From NCBI RefSeq assembly GCF_000161455.1, contig NZ_CM000745.1:3876017-3940016 (forward strand): DNA of 64,000 nt, written 5' to 3'. Below, piece after piece: positions 16,401 to 24,581 of the stretch (position 1 is its first letter; the number at the start of each line of letters is the position of its first letter). The notes beneath the pieces were generated by a model. The model worked only from the letters and a program-made list of their open reading frames with translations, did no database searches and was not told where the DNA came from. The DNA is from Bacillus pseudomycoides DSM 12442. Its GTDB lineage: Bacteria; Bacillota; Bacilli; Bacillales; Bacillaceae_G. A program made the translations under genes and the position numbers.

Positions 16401-16744
16401 AAGAAGGTGAAATTGTTTTAGTGGAAGGGACGATTGAACAACGAAATCATAAATTGCAATGGATTGTGAACGGTCTTTATCCATTAGAACAAATGGATGT
16501 TTACAATGAAATGAAAGAAGCATCGATTTATGTAAAACTACCGTCGCAGTATGAAAAGAAGTTGTTAAATCAAGTTACAAAAATATTGTTTCACTATTCA
16601 GGTTTTGCGAAAGTACTAATTTATTATGAAAAGGAACATAAAATGGTACAATTATCTCGTAGTTTGTCAATTCATCCAAGTGAAGAATGTTTAGGAGCAC
16701 TTCGCGAAATAGTCGGTGAGGAAAATGTCGTAGTGAAAATATAA
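13415..16744 (+). CDS. dnaE: DNA polymerase III alpha subunit DnaE
   Basis: Replicative polymerase of the DnaE type; in Bacillus it extends RNA primers before PolC takes over. 1109 residues, normal for the DnaE3 class. N-terminal PHP domain (~1-200: F-V-H-L-Q-C-Q-T-V-Y-S-L-L, A-I-T-D-E-N). Polymerase core with G-P-G-R-G-S-A-A-G-S-L (~345) and the catalytic P-D-I-D-I-D-F-P-D (~385). A later helix-hairpin-helix region and an OB domain near the end (~970-1060). The gamma-proteobacterial tau-binding C-terminus is absent. Monocistronic or weakly joined to the malic-enzyme gene, which has its own promoter. Confidence 0.96.
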   Translation: MKFVHLQCQTVYSLLKSACKIDELVSRAKELGFSSLAITDENVMYGVIPFYKACKKNGVRPIIGLTASVFSEEEEQSYPLVLLAENEIGYQNLLKISSTIMTKSKDGIPKKWLSHYAKGLIAISPGKDGEIEQLLLQGRDEIAEEVARAYQNMFGSFYMSLQHHAIQDELFLQEKLPQFANEINIPVVATNDVRYVNQSDALVQECLLSVQSGTKMTDPDRPRLKTDQYYLKSSAEMEALFSHAEEALQNTVRIAERCHVEIPFHVNQLPKFPVPSNETSDAYLRRICEDGLNKRYGAVQDVHRKRLNHELEVISRMGFSDYFLIVWDFMKYGHEHGILTGPGRGSAAGSLVSYVLEITDIDPIEYNLLFERFLNPERVTLPDIDIDFPDIRRDEMIRYVKDKYGQLRVAQIVTFGTLAAKAAIRDIARVMGLPPRDIDIFSKLIPSRVGITLKEAYEESGSLREFVQGNLLHERVFEIAKRVEGLPRHTSIHAAGVIMSQEPLTGSVAIQEGHNDVYVTQYPAEVLEELGLLKMDFLGLRNLTLLENILTFIVNKTGKQIDIRNLPLQDEKTFQLLGRGDTTGVFQLESGGMRNVLRSLKPNEFEDIVAVNALYRPGPMEQIPTFIESKHGKRQIHYLHSDLKPILKSTYGVIVYQEQIMQIASQLAGFSLGEADLLRRAVSKKNREILDQERKHFVQGCLRNGYDETSAEQIYDLIVRFANYGFNRSHAVAYSMIGYQLAYLKANYPLEFMTALLSSAIGNEDKIVQYIRETKRKGFHVLPPSLHRSSYNFQIEGNAIRYSLLSIRNIGMATVNAVIEERERNPFQDLFEFCLRMPAKFVTERNLEAFVWAGCFDDFQVSRTTLFNSIKGALEYASLARELGEESVPKSVYVQGEELSFIEQLNNEKEALGFYLSSYPTAQYAKLVKELEIPSLAQAMRQKRNVQRAIVYVTGVKVIRTKKLQKMAFVTFCDQNDEMEAVVFPETYIHFSERLKEGEIVLVEGTIEQRNHKLQWIVNGLYPLEQMDVYNEMKEASIYVKLPSQYEKKLLNQVTKILFHYSGFAKVLIYYEKEHKMVQLSRSLSIHPSEECLGALREIVGEENVVVKI

Positions 16745-16800
16745 TGGACAATTTCCCTATAGTTCGATTATTATAGTAATAGTGTTCGTGGTCAGACCAC
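16745..16800 (+). promoter_or_regulatory. Malic-enzyme promoter with FadR/GntR-type operator
   Basis: TGGACA (16745-16750) and TATTAT (16769-16774) lie 18 bases apart. Just after the expected start site is the perfect 13-bp palindrome GTGGTC-A-GACCAC (16788-16800). It contains TGGTCnGACCA, the operator form known for FadR-subfamily GntR regulators. A FadR-subfamily gene (18101) is the next gene of the same transcript, so autoregulated repression is inferred. Confidence 0.65.
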
Positions 16801-16847
16801 TTGGAGAGAATGATATCAGCAAGAATAATTTGAGGAGAGTGGATAGT

Positions 16848-18086
16848 TTGTCAACACTTCGTGAAGAAGCACTTCACATGCATAAAGTGCATCAAGGAAA
16901 ATTAGAAACTGTATCAAAAGTAAAAGTAGAAAATGCTAAAGACTTAAGTCTTGCGTATTCTCCAGGGGTTGCAGAACCTTGTAAAGAAATTTATGACGAT
17001 AAAAGTAAGGTATATGAATATACAATGAAGGGAAACATGGTAGCAGTTGTGACGGACGGAACAGCTGTACTTGGTCTTGGTAATATCGGACCAGAAGCAT
17101 CTCTTCCAGTAATGGAAGGTAAAGCTGTATTATTCAAAAGCTTTGCTGGCGTAGATGCATTCCCTATTGCTTTAAATACAAACGATGTAGATAAAATTGT
17201 TGAAACTGTAAAATTAATGGAGCCGACATTTGGCGGTGTAAACTTAGAGGATATTGCAGCACCCAACTGCTTTATCATTGAAGAACGTTTGAAAAAAGAA
17301 ACAAATATTCCTGTATTCCATGATGATCAACACGGAACAGCTATCGTAACAGTAGCAGGTCTTGTAAACGCACTTAAGCTAGTTGGAAAGAAAATGTCTG
17401 ACATTAAAGTTGTAGCAAATGGTGCAGGTGCAGCAGGTATTGCAATCATTAAACTTTTATATCGCTATGGTGTACGCGACATTATTATGTGTGACCGAAA
17501 AGGTGCGATTTATGAAGGTCGCCCTGTTGGTATGAATCCGGTGAAAGATGAAGTTGCAAAATATACGAATAAAAATCGTGTAGAAGGTTCATTAGCGGAT
17601 GTTCTGCAAGGCGCGGATGTATTTATCGGTGTATCTGTAGCGGGTGCATTGACTGAGGAAATGGTTCGTACAATGAATGACGATGCAATTATTTTTGCAA
17701 TGGCAAACCCAGTTCCAGAAATTATGCCGGAACTGGCAAAAGCAGCAGGAGCAGCTGTTGTTGGAACTGGTCGTTCTGACTTCCCGAACCAAGTAAATAA
17801 TGTACTAGCGTTCCCTGGTATTTTCCGTGGTGCACTTGATGTACATGCTACGCAAATCAATGAAGAAATGAAAATGGCAGCTGTACAAGCCATTGCAGAG
17901 CTTGTAGCGGCAGATGAGCTAAATGCAGACTATATCATTCCAGCTCCGTTCGACGCGCGTGTAGCGCCTCAGGTGGCGGCTTATGTTGCAAAAGCTGCGA
18001 TGGAGACAGGAGTAGCTCGCTGTCAAGTAGATCCAAATGAAATCGCTGAGAAAACAAAAAATTTAGCGTTGATTGGTAAAGAGTAA
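16848..18086 (+). CDS. ytsJ: NAD(P)-dependent malic enzyme, YtsJ type
   Basis: Oxidative decarboxylation of malate to pyruvate and CO2; the B. subtilis orthologue prefers NADP. The 412-residue product begins STLREEALHMHKVHQGKLET, matching the YtsJ N-terminus. It has the malic N domain (S-L-A-Y-S-P-G-V-A-E-P-C), F-H-D-D-Q-H-G-T-A near residue 160 (metal-binding Asp), and the Rossmann loop N-G-A-G-A-A-G-I-A near 195. Start is TTG with GAGGAG nine bases upstream; an upstream ATT/GTG frame extension is not conserved. A GntR regulator follows after 14 bases. Confidence 0.93.
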   Translation: MSTLREEALHMHKVHQGKLETVSKVKVENAKDLSLAYSPGVAEPCKEIYDDKSKVYEYTMKGNMVAVVTDGTAVLGLGNIGPEASLPVMEGKAVLFKSFAGVDAFPIALNTNDVDKIVETVKLMEPTFGGVNLEDIAAPNCFIIEERLKKETNIPVFHDDQHGTAIVTVAGLVNALKLVGKKMSDIKVVANGAGAAGIAIIKLLYRYGVRDIIMCDRKGAIYEGRPVGMNPVKDEVAKYTNKNRVEGSLADVLQGADVFIGVSVAGALTEEMVRTMNDDAIIFAMANPVPEIMPELAKAAGAAVVGTGRSDFPNQVNNVLAFPGIFRGALDVHATQINEEMKMAAVQAIAELVAADELNADYIIPAPFDARVAPQVAAYVAKAAMETGVARCQVDPNEIAEKTKNLALIGKE

Positions 18087-18100
18087 GCGAGGAATTTCTA

Positions 18101-18745
18101 TTGACATCATCAAATACAAAAGTATATCTCGAAATTGTAAAGAAAATCCGTTCCATTATGGAAGAGGATGGTTTAGTCGCAGGTGATCGTTTACCATCTG
18201 AGCGCGAGTTAAGTGCGCGTTTAAACGTTGGGCGTTCATCTGTACGGGAAGCATTGCGAGCTTTAGAACTCGTAGGATTAATTGAAACAAGACGCGGTGA
18301 AGGAACGTTTATTCGAAACTTCTATGACAATGGTCTTGTTCAATTAATCGCACCATTTTTATTACAAGATGAGAAAACAATTCGTGATTTGTTACAGACG
18401 AAACGCTTGCTTGAAAAAGATGTTATTCGAATCGTATGTGATTTACCGAAAGAAACGTTTTCTAGTGTATTAGGTATGTTGAAACAAGTTCTTAAAAAGG
18501 ACGAAAGTTCAATTCAGGAGTTTCATCAAATGTTTTTCAAAACACTTATTGAACGAGTGGACAATTATTTACTATATCGAATTTGGAGAATTGTAAATGA
18601 TTACGTTGCGACTCTTTCTTATGAAATTTCACTAGAATCTATAGAAATCTATAGAAAGCTTTATGAAGTGTTATACGCGAAAAAAGAAGAAGAGGCGCTA
18701 AAAATTTATGATGAACTAATGGAAAACATACAGTTTCACTCGTAA
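18101..18745 (+). CDS. FadR/GntR-family transcriptional regulator
   Basis: 214 residues. The N-terminal winged helix (~1-70) shows the GntR pattern D-R-L-P-S-E-R-E-L-S-A-R-L-N-V-G-R-S-S-V-R-E-A-L-R-A-L-E, and R-R-G-E-G-T-F-I closes the wing. The rest is helical and of FCD (FadR C-terminal) length, the ligand-binding domain that in relatives senses organic acids or acyl-CoA. TTG start with GAGG eight bases upstream. It follows the malic-enzyme gene by 14 bases and precedes accDA. The TGGTC-type palindrome at 16788 is the likely target. Ligand unknown; malate, pyruvate or acyl-CoA are guesses. Confidence 0.88.
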   Translation: MTSSNTKVYLEIVKKIRSIMEEDGLVAGDRLPSERELSARLNVGRSSVREALRALELVGLIETRRGEGTFIRNFYDNGLVQLIAPFLLQDEKTIRDLLQTKRLLEKDVIRIVCDLPKETFSSVLGMLKQVLKKDESSIQEFHQMFFKTLIERVDNYLLYRIWRIVNDYVATLSYEISLESIEIYRKLYEVLYAKKEEEALKIYDELMENIQFHS

Positions 18746-18849
18746 TGTATAAAATTTGTCGAAATGACCATGACACGTTATGACAAACAATCTATCGCAT
18801 AGCGGTTAAAGTTAAACGTAAAGAGAGAGGTTATGAGTGCGTGTTCAAA

Positions 18850-18999
18850 AAAAGAGGATAAAGAGAGCTGAGTAGCTATCTTGACTGGACTGTTTGAATA
18901 TCCTCTATTAGACAGATTGAGAAGATAAGGCTAACATCGATCTTTGGTGTTAGCCACATTTTCTTCCTAACCTTAGCTCTCAACAAAGGGGGTCAAATT
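18850..18999 (+). promoter_or_regulatory. Candidate structured leader of accDA
   Basis: The space before accD holds competing helices: GAGGATA/TATCCTC (18854-18860 with 18899-18905), GGCTAACA/TGTTAGCC (18929-18936 with 18948-18955) and a long-range GAGAGCT/AGCTCTC (18863-18869 with 18975-18981) ending seven bases before the GGGGG ribosome site. No known riboswitch class recognised. The structure was read by eye. Confidence 0.35.
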
Positions 19000-19869
19000 G
19001 TGCTAAGAGATTTATTCGTAAAAAAGAAAAAGTACGCTGCAATTCCTTCAGAACAAGTACGAAGAGATGTACCGGACGGTGTTATGACAAAATGTCCGAA
19101 ATGTAAGAAAATCATGTATACAAAAGAGCTTCTTAAAAATTTAAAAGTATGTGTAAACTGTGGCTATCATCATCCTATGAATGCATGGGAACGCCTTGAT
19201 AGTGTATTGGACGAAGGTTCATTTCGTGAGTATGACAAAGAGATGGTTTCGTTAAATCCACTTGGGTTCCCAAATTATGAAGAAAAATTAGAGAGTGATC
19301 GCAAGAAAACAGAATTAAATGAAGCAGTTGTGACAGGTGAAGGAACAATTGATGAAATGCTTGTTGTGATTGCAGTAATGGATTCTCGCTTTCGAATGGG
19401 CAGCATGGGCTCTGTTGTAGGAGAAAAAATTGCACGTGCAGTTGAAAAAGCATACGAATTACAAGTTCCATTTATTATCTTTACTGCATCGGGCGGTGCG
19501 CGTATGCAAGAAGGTATTTTAAGCTTAATGCAAATGGCAAAAACGAGCGTAGCTTTGAAAAAGCATAGCAATGCTGGAGGGTTATTTATTTCTGTTATGA
19601 CTCATCCGACGACAGGTGGTGTTTCAGCGAGTTTCGCTTCACTTGGTGACTATAATCTTGCAGAGCCGGGTGCACTTATCGGTTTTGCTGGTAGACGTGT
19701 AATTGAACAAACAGTGCGTGAGAAGCTGCCAGAAGACTTTCAAACGGCAGAGTTCTTACTAGAGCACGGTCAATTGGATGCGGTTGTGCATCGCGATGAT
19801 ATGAGAGAGTCGCTCCGTAAGATTTTAGAAGTTCATCAAGGAGGGGAAACGGCTATATGGCAGAGCTAG
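19000..19869 (+). CDS. accD: Acetyl-CoA carboxylase, carboxyltransferase beta subunit
   Basis: With AccA it transfers CO2 from carboxybiotin to acetyl-CoA, giving malonyl-CoA, the first step of fatty-acid synthesis. 289 residues. The N-terminal zinc ribbon is complete: C-P-K-C near residue 31 and C-V-N-C-G near 50. The crotonase-like fold follows, with F-T-A-S-G-G-A-R-M-Q-E-G (oxyanion region, ~161) and P-T-T-G-G-V-S-A-S-F-A (~203). The start is GTG after a GGGGG site. Its end overlaps accA by 13 bases, so the two are coupled. Confidence 0.96.
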   Translation: MLRDLFVKKKKYAAIPSEQVRRDVPDGVMTKCPKCKKIMYTKELLKNLKVCVNCGYHHPMNAWERLDSVLDEGSFREYDKEMVSLNPLGFPNYEEKLESDRKKTELNEAVVTGEGTIDEMLVVIAVMDSRFRMGSMGSVVGEKIARAVEKAYELQVPFIIFTASGGARMQEGILSLMQMAKTSVALKKHSNAGGLFISVMTHPTTGGVSASFASLGDYNLAEPGALIGFAGRRVIEQTVREKLPEDFQTAEFLLEHGQLDAVVHRDDMRESLRKILEVHQGGETAIWQS

Positions 19870-20831
19870 AATTTGAAAAACCAGTTGTTGAGCTAAGAAA
19901 TAAGATTCGAGAACTGAAAGACTATACGAAAAACACCCAGATGGACTTCAGCGAGGAGATTCGTATTTTGGAAGACAAGCTAGAAAATTTAGAGGAAGAA
20001 ATATACGGCAATATGAAAGTATGGGACCGCGTTCAAATTGCTCGTCATGCAGAACGACCGACAACGCTCGATTATATTGAGCACTTATTTACTGATTTTT
20101 TTGAATGTCATGGAGATCGTCTATATGGCGATGATGCAGCGATTGTCGGCGGCATCGCGAAATATGATGGCATGCCTGTAACAGTAATTGGGCACCAGCG
20201 CGGGAAAGATACGAAAGAAAATATTCGTCGTAATTTTGGAATGCCTCATCCAGAAGGATATCGAAAGGCGCTACGTTTAATGAAGCAAGCGGAGAAATTT
20301 AATCGTCCAATCATCTGCTTCATTGATACGAAAGGTGCTTATCCTGGTAAGGCTGCTGAAGAACGTGGGCAAAGTGAAGCGATTGCACGTAATTTATTCG
20401 AAATGGCAGGGCTTACTGTACCTGTGGTTTGCGTTGTTATCGGTGAAGGTGGCAGTGGTGGTGCGTTAGGTCTTGGAGTAGGAGATTACATTCATATGCT
20501 AGAAAATTCCACTTATTCTGTTATTACACCAGAGGGAGCGGCAGCGATTCTTTGGAAAGATGCAGGAAAAGCGAAAGAAGCTGCAGAAGCGATGAAAATC
20601 ACGGCGGCGGATTTGAAAGAATTAGGTGTAATTGACGAAATTATTCCAGAAACACGCGGCGGTGCGCATCGTAATATTTTAAAGCAATCAGAAAATATTG
20701 ACTTAATGTTGAAAAAAACATTCGGGCAATTAAACGGTATTTCGAAAGATGAATTAATCGAAAAACGTTATGAAAAATATATGAAAATTGGGCAAGTTTC
20801 GTTTTCAAACGCTTCCATTTGGATAAAATAA
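19857..20831 (+). CDS. accA: Acetyl-CoA carboxylase, carboxyltransferase alpha subunit
   Basis: Partner of AccD in the carboxyltransferase heterotetramer. 324 residues, full length. The N-terminal helical region (~1-70, E-I-R-I-L-E-D-K-L-E-N-L-E) leads into the crotonase-fold domain with G-H-Q-R-G-K-D-T-K-E-N (~118) and the G-E-G-G-S-G-G-A-L-G-L-G biotin/CoA-site loop (~199). Start ATG lies inside the end of accD with GGAGGGG upstream. A terminator follows, so accDA ends as a two-gene unit before pfkA. Confidence 0.96.
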   Translation: MAELEFEKPVVELRNKIRELKDYTKNTQMDFSEEIRILEDKLENLEEEIYGNMKVWDRVQIARHAERPTTLDYIEHLFTDFFECHGDRLYGDDAAIVGGIAKYDGMPVTVIGHQRGKDTKENIRRNFGMPHPEGYRKALRLMKQAEKFNRPIICFIDTKGAYPGKAAEERGQSEAIARNLFEMAGLTVPVVCVVIGEGGSGGALGLGVGDYIHMLENSTYSVITPEGAAAILWKDAGKAKEAAEAMKITAADLKELGVIDEIIPETRGGAHRNILKQSENIDLMLKKTFGQLNGISKDELIEKRYEKYMKIGQVSFSNASIWIK

Positions 20832-20837
20832 GAAAAG

Positions 20838-20868
20838 CGTGCGTTCCATTTCGCGAATGCACGTTTTT
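20838..20868 (+). terminator. Terminator of accDA
   Basis: CGTGCGTT / AATGCACG stem (one mismatch) followed by TTTTT. Confidence 0.8.
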
Positions 20869-20959
20869 ATTGTGAAAAGACACATCTTCTCCATTGTATT
20901 TTTATATTTCTTCATGTTATTTTATTATAAGGTAAATAATCTTTATGAGGTGAGTACAA

Positions 20960-21919
20960 ATGAAACGTATTGGTGTATTAACAAGTGGTGGAGATTCACC
21001 TGGTATGAATGCTGCCATTCGTGCAGTTGTTCGTAAAGCGATTTTCCATGATGTAGAAGTATATGGTATCTACCATGGATACGCTGGATTAATTTCTGGT
21101 CACATTGAAAAATTAGAACTTGGTTCTGTTGGCGATATTATCCACCGCGGTGGTACAAAATTATATACAGCAAGATGTCCTGAGTTTAAAGACCCAGAAG
21201 TACGACTAAAAGGTATCGAGCAATTAAAGAAATTTGGCATTGAAGGACTTGTTGTTATTGGTGGAGACGGTTCTTACCAAGGTGCTAAAAAATTAACAGA
21301 GCAAGGATTCCCATGTGTCGGTGTACCAGGTACAATTGATAATGATATTCCTGGGACAGACTTCACAATTGGTTTCGATACAGCATTAAACACTGTTATT
21401 GATGCAATTGATAAAATTCGTGATACAGCTACATCTCATGAACGTACATATGTTATCGAAGTAATGGGGCGTCACGCTGGTGATATCGCATTATGGGCTG
21501 GTTTAGCAGATGGCGCAGAAACAATCTTAATTCCAGAAGAAGAGTATGACATGGAAGATGTTATTGCTCGTTTAAAACGTGGTAGTGAGCGTGGAAAGAA
21601 ACATAGTATTATCGTTGTAGCAGAAGGTGTTGGAAGCGCGATTGACATCGGTAAACACATTGAAGAAGCAACAAACTTTGATACTCGTGTAACTGTATTA
21701 GGTCACGTACAACGTGGTGGATCACCAAGTGCACAAGATCGTGTATTAGCAAGCCGTCTTGGCGCAAGAGCAGTTGAACTGTTGATTGAAGGTAGAGGTG
21801 GACGCTGCGTTGGTATCCAAAATAACAAACTTGTTGATCATGACATTATCGAAGCGTTAGCTCAAAAGCATACGATTGATAAAGATATGTATCAATTATC
21901 TAAAGAATTATCCATCTAA
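20960..21919 (+). CDS. pfkA: 6-phosphofructokinase
   Basis: ATP-dependent phosphorylation of fructose 6-phosphate, the committed step of glycolysis; allosterically controlled by ADP and PEP in Bacillus. 319 residues, the standard bacterial length. Visible motifs: T-S-G-G-D-S-P-G-M-N-A-A-I-R-A (ATP site, ~9-23), G-G-D-G-S-Y-Q-G-A (~101), P-G-T-I-D-N-D-I-P-G-T-D (catalytic Asp, ~123-134) and V-M-G-R-H-A-G (~168). GAGGTGAG precedes the ATG. pyk follows after 53 bases, the usual pfkA-pyk operon. Confidence 0.97.
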   Translation: MKRIGVLTSGGDSPGMNAAIRAVVRKAIFHDVEVYGIYHGYAGLISGHIEKLELGSVGDIIHRGGTKLYTARCPEFKDPEVRLKGIEQLKKFGIEGLVVIGGDGSYQGAKKLTEQGFPCVGVPGTIDNDIPGTDFTIGFDTALNTVIDAIDKIRDTATSHERTYVIEVMGRHAGDIALWAGLADGAETILIPEEEYDMEDVIARLKRGSERGKKHSIIVVAEGVGSAIDIGKHIEEATNFDTRVTVLGHVQRGGSPSAQDRVLASRLGARAVELLIEGRGGRCVGIQNNKLVDHDIIEALAQKHTIDKDMYQLSKELSI

Positions 21920-21939
21920 TTGGCGTAATATCGAATATT

Positions 21940-21953
21940 TGGGAACGGTTTCA
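21940..21953 (+). promoter_or_regulatory. cre-like box between pfkA and pyk
   Basis: TGGGAACGGTTTCA matches 13 of 14 positions of the CcpA cre consensus. It sits 20 bases before the pyk ATG. Its role inside an operon, if any, is uncertain. Confidence 0.35.
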
Positions 21954-21972
21954 TAATTTTCGGAGGTGCAAT

Positions 21973-23730
21973 ATGCGTAAAACTAAAATTGTATGTACTA
22001 TAGGTCCTGCTAGTGAAAGTATTGAGAAATTAGAGCAATTAATCGAAGCGGGTATGAACGTCGCTCGTTTAAACTTCTCTCATGGTAGCCATGAAGAGCA
22101 CGGAGCACGTATTAAAAACATTCGTGAAGCTTCAAAGAAAACTGGTAAAACAGTTGCAATCTTACTTGATACAAAAGGTCCAGAAATCCGTACACATGAC
22201 TTCGTAGACGGACAAGCTGAGCTTGTAACAGGTGCAGAAGTAGTTCTCTCTACTGAGCAAGTATTAGGAACTGCAGAAAAGTTCTCTGTATCTTATGCTG
22301 GTCTTTATGAGGATGTAGACCCAGGTTCTCGTATTCTAATCGATGACGGCCTTATCGAACTAGAAGTAATCGAGAAAGCTGACGGAAACATCCGTACAAA
22401 AGTATTGAACAGCGGAACTGTGAAAAATAAAAAAGGTGTTAACGTACCAAACGTAAGCATTAAGCTTCCTGGTATCACTGAAAAAGACGTAAAAGATATC
22501 GTCTTCGGTATCGAGCAAAAAGTTGATTTCATCGCGGCATCTTTCGTTCGTAAAGCAGCTGACGTGTTAGAAATCCGTGAACTGTTAGAAGCGCATAATG
22601 CACAATTCATTCAAATCGTACCAAAAATTGAAAACCAAGAAGGTATCGATAACATCGATTCTATCTTAGAAGTTTCTGACGGTTTAATGGTAGCTCGTGG
22701 TGACATGGGTGTAGAAATTCCACCAGAAGAAGTGCCGCTAGTACAAAAACGTCTAATCAAAAAATGTAACGTATTAGGTAAACCGGTTATTACTGCAACA
22801 CAAATGTTAGATTCTATGCAACGTAACCCACGTCCAACTCGTGCGGAAGCAAGTGACGTAGCGAACGCGATCTTTGATGGTACAGATGCAATCATGCTTT
22901 CTGGTGAAACTGCAGCGGGACAATACCCGGTAGAAGCGGTAACAATGATGGCGAACATCGCAGTACGTGTTGAAAAATCATTGCAATATGAAGATATGTT
23001 CAAAAAGCGTATTAAAGAGTTCACTCCAACAATTACAGATGCAATTAGTCAATCTGTTGCACACACAGCGCTTGCTCTTGATGTAGCTGCAATCGTAGCT
23101 CCAACAGAAAGTGGATATACTGCAAAAATGATCTCTAAATATCGTCCAAAATCTCCAATCGTAGCTGTAACAACTGACGAGCAAGTGGGCCGTCGTCTTG
23201 CACTTGTTTGGGGTGTACAAGCGTTTATGGCTGAAAAACGTGCAGCATCTACTGATGAAATGTTAGATACTGCAATTCAAACAGGTATGGATGCAGGTCT
23301 AATCGGACTTGGAGATACAGTTGTAATTACTGCTGGTGTACCAGTTGCTGAAACTGGCACAACAAACTTAATGAAAATCCATGTTGTTGGTGAAGAAATC
23401 GCTAAAGGACAAGGGATTGGTCGCAAAGCTGCAAAAGGTAAAGTAGTTGTAGCGAAAACAGCTGCAGAAGCTGTAGCGAACGTAACAGAAGGTGACATCC
23501 TTGTTACAACAAGCACTGATAAAGATATGATTCCTGCAATTGAAAAAGCTGCAGCTCTAGTTGTAGAAGAAGGTGGCTTAACAAGCCATGCGGCTGTTGT
23601 AGGTGTATCAATCGGTATCCCAGTTATCGTTGGGGTAAACGGTGTAACAACGACTTTAAAAAATGGCCAAGAAGTAACAGTTGATGCAGCGCGCGGAATT
23701 GTTTATAATGGACATGCGGAAGTGCTATAA
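21973..23730 (+). CDS. pyk: Pyruvate kinase
   Basis: Converts PEP and ADP to pyruvate and ATP. 585 residues, longer than the ~470 of E. coli because it has the extra C-terminal PEP-utilising-like domain typical of Bacillus and Geobacillus, ending with G-G-L-T-S-H-A-A-V-V-G (~537). The catalytic barrel shows T-K-I-V-C-T-I-G-P-A-S, N-F-S-H-G-S, D-T-K-G-P-E-I-R, the E-N-Q-E-G metal site and M-V-A-R-G-D-M-G-V-E-I. A GGAGGTG site precedes the ATG, and a strong terminator follows. Confidence 0.97.
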   Translation: MRKTKIVCTIGPASESIEKLEQLIEAGMNVARLNFSHGSHEEHGARIKNIREASKKTGKTVAILLDTKGPEIRTHDFVDGQAELVTGAEVVLSTEQVLGTAEKFSVSYAGLYEDVDPGSRILIDDGLIELEVIEKADGNIRTKVLNSGTVKNKKGVNVPNVSIKLPGITEKDVKDIVFGIEQKVDFIAASFVRKAADVLEIRELLEAHNAQFIQIVPKIENQEGIDNIDSILEVSDGLMVARGDMGVEIPPEEVPLVQKRLIKKCNVLGKPVITATQMLDSMQRNPRPTRAEASDVANAIFDGTDAIMLSGETAAGQYPVEAVTMMANIAVRVEKSLQYEDMFKKRIKEFTPTITDAISQSVAHTALALDVAAIVAPTESGYTAKMISKYRPKSPIVAVTTDEQVGRRLALVWGVQAFMAEKRAASTDEMLDTAIQTGMDAGLIGLGDTVVITAGVPVAETGTTNLMKIHVVGEEIAKGQGIGRKAAKGKVVVAKTAAEAVANVTEGDILVTTSTDKDMIPAIEKAAALVVEEGGLTSHAAVVGVSIGIPVIVGVNGVTTTLKNGQEVTVDAARGIVYNGHAEVL

Positions 23731-23742
23731 GAAGTAATATGG

Positions 23743-23773
23743 AGAGAAGGATCGGAGTCCTTCTCTTTTTTTT
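23743..23773 (+). terminator. Terminator of pfkA-pyk
   Basis: AGAGAAGGA / TCCTTCTCT perfect stem, 6-base loop, T-run of eight. Confidence 0.92.
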
Positions 23774-23959
23774 GCAATTTAAATACAAAAACCATTCTGA
23801 AAAAAGAAATCTTCGGTAGTGGGAAAGGGATTTCATTTTTTGTTTGATGTTTTGTGGGTTGTTTTGAGGGTGTGAGGAAATCGAGAGAGTCTAATTAGGC
23901 TGTTGGGTAGCATGAGTATCTTACTTCCTGTAAATAGTATGATGAAGGAGGATGAGGGA

Positions 23960-24349
23960 ATGAAGTGGCTTCTTATTCTTTTAATTTTAATCCCTGCTGT
24001 TGAAATAACAGTATTAATTGGATCTAGTCATTTAATTGGTATGTGGCCGACGTTTGCTATGATCGTGTTTACAGGTATACTTGGCGCTTATTTAGCAAAA
24101 CGACAAGGGCTTATAGTGTTGAAGGAGATTCAATTTCGGTTAAATAGAGGTGAAATGCCAGGAGATGCTGTATTAGATGGTATTTTTGTTTTTATAGGTG
24201 GACTTCTTCTTTTGACACCAGGATATGTGACGGATGTAATCGGGTTTATTTTTATATTTTCGGTAACACGACAGCCGTTTAAGTTCATGATGATTAAATG
24301 GTTAGAGCGGAAAATAAGAAGAAACACGACAATTATTGTACAAAAATAA
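23960..24349 (+). CDS. fxsA: FxsA-family membrane protein
   Basis: 129 residues with three to four membrane helices. The N-terminal pattern L-I-P-A-V-E-I-T-V-L-I and the central G-G-L-L-L-L-T-P-G-Y-V-T-D-V-I-G are FxsA signatures. E. coli FxsA counteracts F-exclusion of phage T7; the normal role in Bacillus is unknown. AAGGAGG eight bases upstream supports ATG 23960 over a longer frame from 23903. Terminator follows. Confidence 0.88.
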   Translation: MKWLLILLILIPAVEITVLIGSSHLIGMWPTFAMIVFTGILGAYLAKRQGLIVLKEIQFRLNRGEMPGDAVLDGIFVFIGGLLLLTPGYVTDVIGFIFIFSVTRQPFKFMMIKWLERKIRRNTTIIVQK

Positions 24350-24385
24350 CACTTGAAACAGAAATGTTTTAAGTGTTATTTTTTT
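24346..24385 (+). terminator. Terminator of fxsA
   Basis: ATAACACTT / AAGTGTTAT stem with T-run; overlaps the fxsA stop codon. Confidence 0.82.
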
Positions 24386-24501
24386 GTCGAAATATAAAGT
24401 GTATATTTATTCATTTGTAGAAAAAGGAAGAAAAGGGATTGATATTTATGTTGAAAATAGAATAAAAATACAAAGATATTCTCAGTCGTATTATTTTATG
24501 C

Positions 24502-24544
24502 AAAAAACAAGGGAATCCCCCATTTATTAATAGGGAATTCCCTT
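24502..24544 (-). terminator. Terminator of ytvI
   Basis: AAGGGAATCCC and its near complement GGGAATTCCCTT form the stem; on the minus strand it is followed by a T-run. Confidence 0.8.
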
Positions 24545-24581
24545 GCTTATTTTATTGCGAACAACGACTATTGTGGGAAAT

